Under the pieces are notes generated by a model. That model did not search any database. It was not told where the DNA came from and saw only the letters and a program-made list of their open reading frames with translations. Position numbers and translations under genes: made by a program. This document shows positions 54,519 to 64,000 of a DNA stretch of 64,000 nt, in pieces (within the stretch, counting starts at the first letter, position 1; each line of letters opens with the position of its first letter). Source of the DNA: Dipetalonema caudispina (Eukaryota > Nematoda > Chromadorea > Rhabditida > Onchocercidae); assembly GCA_013365325.1 (NCBI GenBank), contig JABVXV010000132.1, positions 43,394 through 107,393 of the forward strand. Direction: 5' to 3'.

Positions 54519-57500
54519 AACGGAGGTCCTGGAGAAGTGGTAAGGGACGATTATGATGAATTGGCGGAAAAATTGTCCTTCATCTTTTCTCTTTAGACAT
54601 TACCTTTTAATTTTTGGTTTATGTTAACTCTATTTTTACTTTTAATTTTGATGTTTTTACTTTTCATAAACACTTTTCCTCTCCTCTTCTAATTCATCCT
54701 TACTGAACTTTAAGGTTTGGTAATGCATGTCTAATATTCGTGTCTTTGATGGATGATCCCCACTGTACGATTTTCTTAATTGCTTCATTTCCATAAACTG
54801 TGATTACGTACCTGGCTGTTACATTGTGGTTGGAAATTCGGTTTTAGTATAACTTCATGATCATTCACTTTGACCTTTTAATTTATAAACCATGGTTATA
54901 TGTATGTATTAACTACTAATTATTTGACAATTCGCCATGCGAATAAATTTACTAATGTTGATTACGTGACGTATTTCTGCAATCAAACTGCACATATGTT
55001 ACAATCATCCTTGCTTTCACGTCAAAATGCCTTTTCTATCATCTGCAGATGAATTTAGCATATATATAAGAGGATATGGGTTAGTCTTTTTGGACATTTT
55101 GATTGTTTTACCCTTACGGTTTTACCTCTTCTCTCTTTTTTACGATAGTTTTGAAAATGCTTATATCCCTTTCTATTGTTCAAAAACACTTTTCTTACTA
55201 TCCGGGAATAGCGCATGTGACTATCAGTAATAAGTGTATTATGCACTAGCATATAAATATCCGTTTGTTGCTATGTTTGTTTGTGTTTGTTCATCTTTTT
55301 AGATGCATGTATATTGCTAATTCTTGTTTTTGTTTTCAGTTAACTTCTAACATTGCTTATTTATCATCCTTTATGAGTAACTGAAATGAAAAGCCTGTAT
55401 ATATTGATAATGAAATGGGAATGGAAAAGAAAGTACTCGAAGTTGGGCAATTCTAAGATAAGCTTTGACAAGCAGCAAATTAACTGTAGTAATTAAGAGT
55501 CAGAAAAATGAAATATTCGATACGACATTATGAGTTAGACAGATGCATCATTCCTTAGATCTTATCCAAGAAATGAACTTTTTTTCTCTAGGTTCTTCCT
55601 CTATTTGTAATTTAAATCAAGTTTTTGTTTGATTCAAGATTAATTGATATAATCTCCAAAAATAAGAAATACATGGTTTTTCATTTGGTCAGAGTAGTCG
55701 GATCGAAAATGATATCAGTCAGTATGTTATATTTTCCTCGAATTGTTATCGATATTTGTTGAATTTTGCGTTTTGACAATGTATTTCTAGTTATTGTCAA
55801 AATATAATTAGATACAAAAGTCATCTGATTTTTGTAGCGTTATTTCAAACTGACTTTACGGTGTTAAACAAATTAAATTGCAGATAAAAGTTGTCGAACA
55901 ACGTTAATAATTCGATGCAATCGCTAGTGGTGATGAATTTGAAACTGTTAACAGGCGAAGCTAAGGAAATGATTTGGCGTTTGTCGGATGTAAACAAACA
56001 GGTTTCGGGTAATTTGAAACAAAGAAATAAAAGCTTCCTTTCTTTTTTTCTATCTCTGTCTTTCTGTCGTCTCTTTTTTATGTTAGAAGAAATTATAGTG
56101 ATGAAAAGCCGATAGGGATGCCTTAGTAGAGGCAAAAAATAGAAACTATTATTTAACTTTGAATACATTTCCTACTTTTCTTGGAAAAAAAAATTTCTTC
56201 CAGTTTTTATTTTTAACAGTTATAAGAACTCAATTTAGCATTTATAATTAAAAATAATGAAGTATTCAAGAAATGTAGTTATGATTTCAATACTGGATAG
56301 TCCTGATTGGGTCTCATGAATTACGTTTATATTTATTTGTTAACTAAGGTGCAAAAATCAGATTTCAGAAGTATTTTTCATCTCATATGGTTTCTCATCT
56401 CATCTTAAACCAAATCACTTATGTATTTTTGTAATTTCTGCTTTTCTGAAAATTTCCAGTTATGTTTTTTAGTTCATTTCAAATTCAGTTTCTGTCTTTG
56501 ATGTTTTTTGTAGGTTGTTGTTATTGTAGTATGTAAAAGCTCTGTTAAGTTGAAGTTGCTTTGGAGATTTCTTTTCTCTTTGTGCAGTGAAGGCTATCAA
56601 ATAGAGTCATTTATGCAAACCGACTTCAATGTATATATCACTAACTGACCATTATGAATAAAAATAATTCTGGGGACAAAAGAAAAATAATCTGTCCTAT
56701 GAAGGATTTTTTTTTGCAGCTTTTGATTTATGATAAAACGAAGACATTTTGCACTACTCTTCCTTGTATCGCTTTCCCCATGGATAGGAGTTTGCCTGTT
56801 ACAATTATTAATTTTTTACTTTCTTTTTTTGAAAGTATATAGTAGGGTGTATTGTTGATTAGGAATAGACATTCGTTATTAATTTTGTTTCGTAATGTTT
56901 TGGTTCATATATTAAGGTGAAAATAATAGTTAAGTCTAGAAATTGAAACTGAAATTTTCCGTTTTTTTTTTTTTTTTAAAATTTCAATACTTTTATTCTT
57001 TTTGCTTTTCTTTTTTTTTTCCTCTCAAATTCTTGTTCATTCTTATTCATTCTGGTTGTGTTGTTGGTTCTGTTTCTGTTCTCATTGTTGTGCATGCATA
57101 TGCTTGTAAACGATTGCTTTCGCTTGCATGCATATGCAGTTGCGTTTTTTGAATATATGGAAGTGTAAGATTTTATGAAACGTTGAAAAGGATGTAAAAA
57201 AGATATAAGATGAAAGTGATGAAAAAAAAGTGTATGAATTTAATCTCTCCATAGGTTAAATTCATGATAATTACTCTTTTTTTTTTTTTTCCACATTTTC
57301 TTTTCCTTTTTAACATGTCTTATATTATCAAATAGAATGATATGATTTTTGCAATAGCACTTCATTACTTTTAATAAAATTTAGAAAATATTAAAATTTT
57401 TACATAGCATCTTGAAAAGGAATGAATCATTATTGGTGTTCCAAAAGTAGTGGAATTATATGTTTGTTTTCTTTCCCTTGCAACAATGACTTAATTCAGT

Positions 57501-60436
57501 AATTTTTGAATTTACAAAATATCTCTTTTGTTAAATAGCAAATAATATAGTAGCTCCATTTAAATTATGATTAGTGACAACTTACTTCATTAGCATACTT
57601 TTATACTGTATATGAAAAGAAAAAAAAAAAGAAAAAATCGAAAGAAAAACAATTATTCACTAATATAAAGCAAAGGATTTATATCTGTTGTAGCTTAAAA
57701 TTTGAAATTTTGATCGATTTATTCGCCAGCTGTATAGCTAGCTATACATTAAGATCAAATATATTTTTGTGCCAAAAAAAGCCAATCATAAAAGTCAATT
57801 TATAATGCCATAAATGCTCTCTGAATGATAAGATATAAAAAGTACATTTTTAAAGTAATAGTTTAATGAAAGGAGTGAAATGTTTAAATATATCAGACAA
57901 CAATAAAATTTTTGTCATTTCACAATCCTTTACTGATACAATTCGTATCATGAATAGCAAAATTGAGCAACATAAAAAGCACAAATTAGAGATAACGTTG
58001 TTGTATTTTTGTATTCACAACAAGGATGATAATGTTTAAAATTGTAATATGAGGATCAATAAAGTGGTGGAATTATTTGTAGCATTGTTGTAGTTAAGGA
58101 GAAAAAAAAATGAAGATATGTCAAGAATGGTTTAAATTTCAGTATTCTCAACAATTTAGACTGTTCAAATTTCATCCGATAAGAGATCATATCCATTCAT
58201 GAATCCAAAATAGTGGAGGAAGATGTTGTTAGATTCTATACTTAATGTGACAATAAAAAAGAAAATTCAAAATAATTTGAAATTTAAGAATGGAAATGAT
58301 CGTTATCAGTTTACATATGGTATTCTAATTTTTTTATTTCTTGTCCTTTTTTAATTCACTGAGCGATATGCTTCCAATTAGCGTTTTTCAGTTCTTTGAT
58401 CCATTTCTGATTGAATTCAAATCTACCAATTCATGAAAGTTAATGTTTAAAATATTTATGACAACTAAAATCAAATAAAAAATTGCAAATAATTTTAATT
58501 CTCGAAATCTCGATCGAAATTGTTTGAAATATTTTAAACATTTTCTTTTTTTTGATTTCTGAAATTTTTGGTTGTGAAGAAAAATGTAATTTGGATTTTT
58601 TTAAATGGTGCATAATTAACTCTGTGAGATAAAGGGTTATAGTAATTTCTTTCAACAACTAAGATTGGTCCAAAAAATTAGCATTTCATCAAGAAATCGA
58701 TAATTTATATCTTTCAACATTATGTTTAAAAGTTATAATGCATTGAAAGTTTAGACTAACATAATATAGACATTGTGACATGTTGCCGAAATTTGATTAA
58801 ACTTCAAGACATAAGTTTATAATATGCAAATTGTTCATAAGCTTTTGCAATTAATCGTTGAAAAATTTCTTATGCAACAAAATACAGTCTATCTCATATG
58901 GAACTTGGAAAAAAAAACAACAGAAGAGGCATTTTAAAATGTCATAAAAAGTTAAACATTCCATTTAATTAATTAATCATTCGTAATTATTTCAGTGATA
59001 TTTTTTATCACTAATTTTTTGTGACATACTCAATAAAAATAATTGAAGAACTAAAAAGACAAATTAAAAACAATGAAATCAAAAATTAGTGAAAGGAATT
59101 GGCAAAAAAAAAAAACGATGTAAAACTGTAATACGAAAATAAAAACGATAAATATAAGAAAATGAATGAAAAAAAAAAAATTCAAATTAAGCATTAATTA
59201 ATTAGCTAAATATTTCTCTTAATAAGAAAAAAAAAGAAAATTCCACCTCAATATGAAATTTTTTTACATGTAATTTCAAATTTTTATTCCATGCAGTATA
59301 ACTATTGTAGATGATATATCTATTTTGCTGTAGCATACTGTTAAATGCGGTAATTAAGTAAAGTTTTTCTCGCATATCACATAATGGTACTATTTTTATC
59401 AATGTAAATTTGCTAGTGCAATTTCAATTTATGTAATATAGTATGAAAATTTTCTCGTACTGTATCCTTTAGGCCCAAGGATATGCTAACTGTATTGGAT
59501 GCATGCAAGCGCAATACATTTGATATTATTAATGTCAAATTATTATGATCAAATTGATATTTCATTAAATATGACTGGGAATAAATGTTTGGTTTTGCTA
59601 ATTAGAGTAAAAAATTAACGTTTAAAATTTCAACAAATATATTTAAAAGAATTGAAGAATTCATAAGTTTTAGGTGAAATAAATTTTTTTTTTTTTGCAC
59701 AATGTTACTTCTCTGATCACAGAATGCATGCATTGGCTATGATTCATTTGTTAGCGATCGGAAAATTTTTTTGAATAATTGCAGAATAAGATGATTGTTT
59801 GCATATTATAAATTTGTATCGATTTATGATACCGTAAAGATAAATACATTTGATTAATTGTTCCATGTCAATTAACGCTATTAGTTTTACTTGTTTTGCT
59901 GACTTCTTTTTTTTTTAAAAATAAATTCATTTATGATCATTTAAAATTTCTAATGAAATTATCGATTGCTATAAAACATATGCGTAAAGGTTTACTTCAT
60001 AAAATCAGTGAAAGTTTAAAAAGCATGAAATAATCTTTTAACAGACTATTATCAAATTTATCTTGAATATTTTATATATTCATTATACCATGTAATAGAT
60101 GCTGTCAAAGAAGTTACATTTCAAATGCTTCAAAATACCAAAATTCTAAATATATTAAAATAGGTTTAAATACTCTAAATATCCTGAAATGAATTTACAT
60201 AAATATAAGTTAAAAGTAAAAAAAAAAAAAAAAAACTCTAACCATAAATATAAATTCAAAGTAAAAAAAAAAAAACAAAAAAAAAACTGTAAAGTAAATT
60301 TCGAATAATTATACATGCATACAGCAGCTGTTGGAACAAATTTACATACTTGTAAGAAAATTTTTGAAAAAATTAATTTTATCCTTAGTATAAATCCTCA
60401 AGTAGTGACAGACATACAATAACAGTATTTCTGGTT
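54519..60436. other. Long intergenic region, no supported gene
   Basis: The first part may contain the 3' UTR of the coiled-coil gene. An ORF at 55891-56115 lacks splice partners. From about 56.9 kb, long T and A runs reappear (56955, 57280, 59686, 60216). I found no phase-consistent exon chain on either strand. Confidence 0.5.
57731..57748. repeat. Perfect 18-bp palindrome
   Basis: TGTATAGCTAGCTATACA is its own reverse complement. It lies in intergenic DNA about 3.2 kb downstream of the coiled-coil gene. Perfect palindromes of this length can bind dimeric factors or form cruciforms, but nothing nearby suggests which. Confidence 0.7.
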
Positions 60437-62458
60437 TTAGGTGTTTTTAGTTTCACCACTTCCAATCCTCACAATTGATGCCGCTAATGCATTCCGGATA
60501 TCCGGATATACTTCATGCAAAACGAGCATTAATGATGTACCCAAGATTACTGCACGCATTTGCATGCCAAGTTGCATCATTCTGTAAATTCACAAAAATT
60601 TTTTAATCATTTTAAAGCAATATTTTAACATACATCTGTGCAGAAATTGACCCAAACTCTTGCAAAAAAAAAAAGGAATTTTTGCAGTTGAAATTAATTA
60701 TGTTAAAATTGCACTTACTCATATTTTAAAATAAGCGTTCTGCCATTTAAGACAATTTTAGGATAAACTCGTGCCAATTCAATACCATCCATACGTTTGA
60801 ACTGATATACACATTCAGTTTCTAGTATTCCAATCATTTTAAGTATTGGATATACCGATAAAGATATCTGTAAATATCGATGATTGAAGTACTAATAGCG
60901 ATACATGGAATATTACATCACGAAATCGTTCAATGAAATTGTGGAATTTACGACAAATTCCATTTGAAAGGCAATGGGGATATAATACAAATAGCTCATC
61001 AATAGGTTTTCATTAAGTTTCATTGAAATTATGCAAACTATTCATTTGCTTTCTAATGATCATTGAAGGGAGAGAAGTGCCTTTTCGACATTGATTATTG
61101 ATTGATCTGATGACAGATGATGTACTTGAAAACGATGATTATTTGTCTCCATTTTATCATGCAGTACCTTTAATAAAAGGATTTTATAGAGCAAATAAGT
61201 TATTAAATCATTAATACCTATCAGATAAGTGTCACTGTCAATGGTTTTAAGACTTGCAATAGATTACTGTATTGAATTCAAGAGATGAAATAATTGAAAA
61301 AAATGAAATCATAAATTGATCAAATGATTTCAATACTTACCTTATAAATCGTAGTGCTGAGCGGATGGATAATTTTGCCAATTGATGATGATACGGTGCT
61401 GTTCGGTATCTTAATATCCATAACCCGTGCTCCTGTTGAATTCTTTACTTCAAAACCATGACCTGTAAATTTAGTCTTAGACTAGAAAGAGATAAAACTT
61501 TTTTAGATTTTCAAATTTACAAGTAATTTTTAAACAAAATAACTCTTATTCTCTACCATATTTTGGTTTTATTTCAAAAAGATAGTAGTAAAAAAAATCA
61601 TTTTATTTAAAATTAATAGAACTGTAGAAAAATGATATTTAGGTATTAGAGAGAGGAAAAAAAATCAGTGACAATTTAATTTTAATTTCTTCTTTTCTCC
61701 TGTTTTATTTATCCCATTATTTTCATCTGCCCGACGTACCGTAACCAACAATCAATCGTATTCTTATTTATGTCACAGAAATGAATGAAGTAACATACCG
61801 TACCAGATATCAAGTTAGCAGACATAATTGTTTTCTTATTCCTTCTTTCGTCTCGTATCAGAAAACGAATATTAAAATTTGCAATATGATGTTCAATATA
61901 GTCCACTGTTGCTTTAATCCTGAAGGAAAGAAAAATTATAGTTGTAAATACTAAATTACATACAATACTGAAAGATAGGAATTATTGATTGAAAATTTAC
62001 GAAACAGTTGTTTCCAGATTTGTTTCATTAACCTTAATGTACAAGTTTGAAATATTATGTCATCAAAACTAAAAATATTACTAAGTTATTTAGCATATTA
62101 TATTAGTAGTTGAATTGTGTGCAAACATCTCAAACTAATCTTTTGGAAGTGATCAGCAGTGATTTCAGTTTATCATCAATTTAATTGGTTGTTATCCATT
62201 CAGTTGGTTGATAACGGATGTTTCAGTATTTTTTCGATTTTTCTGATGTTAGCTTTTACGGTGGAATTTTAATGAATGACAGAAGTGTATTAAATCAGTA
62301 TTGGAGAATAAATACATTTGGGTATCATTAGCTACTTTGATTGAAACTTTATCAGTTGTCATTAGTGCGGGACATTCCGGAATCTCAAATATATTGCCAT
62401 CGGTACTGAATTCTATCACTTTCGCCACACCAAGTTTCATTTGATTGAACAACGACAT
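60437..62458 (-). CDS. Unrecognised 224-residue protein, possible scramblase/tubby-like fold
   Basis: Five exons on the minus strand (62316-62458, 61804-61919, 61341-61462, 60719-60867, 60437-60581) join exactly in phase, from ATG 62458 to a TAA. The ATG lies four bases after a TTTGCAG acceptor, which fits spliced-leader trans-splicing. The sequence is rich in alternating strands (FNIRFLIRDERRNKKTIMSA, HGFEVKNSTGARVMDIKI, CVYQFKRMDGIELARVYP) and ends with a hydrophobic helix (MRAVILGTSLMLVLHEVY). That arrangement, and the MRAVILG segment, faintly recall the C-terminal helix of phospholipid scramblases and the tubby/LURP-one fold. The scramblase calcium-binding and cysteine-rich parts are missing. 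The fold suggestion is weak; the gene model is strong. Confidence 0.75.
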
Positions 62459-63296
62459 TCTTCTGCAAATTTCGATCATTTATTTTTAAATTTAGAAATT
62501 TCTTGAAAATAACAAAAGTAATCGTTGGAATGCATAGTTTCCGAAGTTTTACGAACCTCTGGGATGGATAATAGTGTCAAAGAACAGATTTATTGATTGA
62601 TCTGTTGAACTTTAAGTATTCTGCACTACTTGCTAGTGCTTTTCATTTAAATCTTCCAAAACTATTAATTTTGATAATCTAATTTTACTTATTATTATAC
62701 TGTAAAAAAAATTTTTCACTGATACTGTAATTGTTTACCGTAGGTAGTAATAATTAATATGATTAATGCTAACGAATGGCATACAACTGATGCGCGTATT
62801 ATAAAAACTTCTTTATCAAATTGATGAATTAATTTTACGGAAGAGATACATAACAGTAGATCACGATAGTGAAAACAGTAAAATTAATTGTACAAATAGC
62901 AATTTAATTAAAGATAAATGGATGATACAAGAAATACATTTATAGTAATCAGTATATTTACGAAATAAAGAGTTATAAATAATAATCAAATAAACAAATT
63001 ATAAATTGAGTATTGGAAATCATATATGGTATATTAAGAACAAAAAAATTAGGAAAAATGAAAGAATCGATACATTTCTACTATTTTACCCTTTCCTGCT
63101 TAAAAATACGATACAAAAAAAAAAAAAGCTAAAGCAAAAATGAAAAGCAATAAAGTTGTTGGAAAAAGTAATTTTTGTTTGCATGCTCTTTTTTTTTTTC
63201 ACATTGAAATGTTTTATTCCTCCGTTTTGCCTTTCATTAAAAATTCGTCTGATTAGATAGGCCGTTCTTTCGGTCGTGGATCGTTCTTTCACTATC

Positions 63297-63328
<32 letters not shown>

Positions 63329-64000
63329 CTTTTTTCAAATCCTTCTTTTTTTTTTACAGAAATGTTAGGATTGTTTGGATTATATAGTAAGCTGAAGTTT
63401 CACATTTTAGATGAAAACTTTGCATAAAATTGACGTCTACAATATATCCACCCTCAATCTAAGTTATATAAAAGCGATCGCCAATAATTCACGTTAGACA
63501 TGCACGTATCACGTATTTAGCAAGAAATGCACAATTTATACATTTATAAAATATATTTTTTAAAATGAAAAATGAAATATATTGCAAGAATTGCGACTTT
63601 TAATTCGCCTTACTAATTTGAGTATTTCCTTGTGCAGGAAATTTCTGCATCTAATTATTGTTGAAGTATTCCGTTAGCTAATTTGATACTTTTAGTTACT
63701 TTGAAATAAATAAAATGTATTTATTTATTTAGTTTGTTATTGATTAATGAAATTTTCCACTATTTCAAAATTTTCCACTATTTCAATTTTCCACTATAAT
63801 TTTCTGCCAAAACTGTGCATGCTTATATTACACAGTAACAAATTATCATTTGACATTTGATTTCAGATTAAATTGCATGAATTCGAAAAACCGTCCGAAA
63901 ATTAATTTCTCATCTAAATTATACATTTAACTTGAAAATGTATCCCCGAAATTTACCTTTCATTTTAACTTAGCACTTTCAGTTACATTTTAAATTTTTA
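62459..64000. other. Right-edge intergenic sequence
   Basis: This is A+T-rich sequence upstream of the unrecognised gene, with T runs at about 63190 and 63297-63323 and a repeated AATTTTCCACTATTTC motif near 63750-63800. Promoter elements of the gene to its left may lie here. No ORF with support is present. Confidence 0.5.

Noticed and set aside
55891..56115. 74-codon ORF after the coiled-coil gene
   Set aside because: It could be an alternative 3' exon, but it has no in-phase donor from the last exon and has a low-complexity end.

Overview
The window looks like nuclear DNA of a parasitic nematode, most likely a filarial or other spirurine worm. It is strongly A+T-rich. Genes are split into many short exons with nematode-type splice sites (introns mostly GTAAGT-like at the 5' end and TTTCAG at the 3' end). 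Several start codons sit only 2-5 bases after a TTTCAG/TTTTAG-like acceptor, as expected for spliced-leader trans-splicing. Introns and intergenic DNA are packed with long A or T runs. No tRNA, rRNA, CRISPR or prokaryotic features were seen. Most exon joins below were read by hand, keeping splice phase consistent; they are not computed predictions.

Layout. 1-2631 (-): 3' part of an unrecognised gene, running off the left edge. 3790-6715 (-): a protein phosphatase 1 (PP1)-like gene with disrupted frames, probably a pseudogene. 8717-11249 (+): a cysteine-rich nematode protein resembling the chondroitin proteoglycan 4 (CPG4) family. 11841-12180: a short element with long terminal inverted repeats. 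14476-17033 (-): a TSSK-like serine/threonine kinase. 17925-24032 (+): BBS2, a BBSome subunit, with a near-perfect RFX/DAF-19 X-box about 60 bp upstream of its ATG. 24220-35192 (-): a testican/SPOCK-like extracellular calcium-binding protein. Its roughly 6.8 kb intron holds a second inverted-repeat element and, on the opposite strand, a complete nested gene (29446-32122, +) for a 95-residue single-pass membrane protein with a PPPPY motif. 35.2-39.0 kb: no convincing gene. 38999-40079 (-): LLP homolog (LLPH) nucleolar-type basic protein. 40.3 kb: a small ORF made of 33-bp in-frame repeats. 44407-54518 (+): a 23-exon ER-anchored coiled-coil protein like RRBP1/kinectin. 60437-62458 (-): a five-exon, 224-residue protein of unknown function with a weak scramblase/tubby-like look. 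The rest is intergenic.

How the genes relate. There is no operon-like pathway. Three neighbours (PP1-like, TSSK-like, BBS2) belong to families used in sperm or ciliated cells. TSSK-like and BBS2 are divergently arranged about 0.9 kb apart, and the X-box lies in that interval. BBS2 and testican are convergent, with about 190 bp between stop codons.

The most interesting items are the X-box, the nested PPxY membrane-protein gene, the decaying PP1 copy, the two inverted-repeat elements, and an abrupt drop in homopolymer runs between about 38 and 57 kb.
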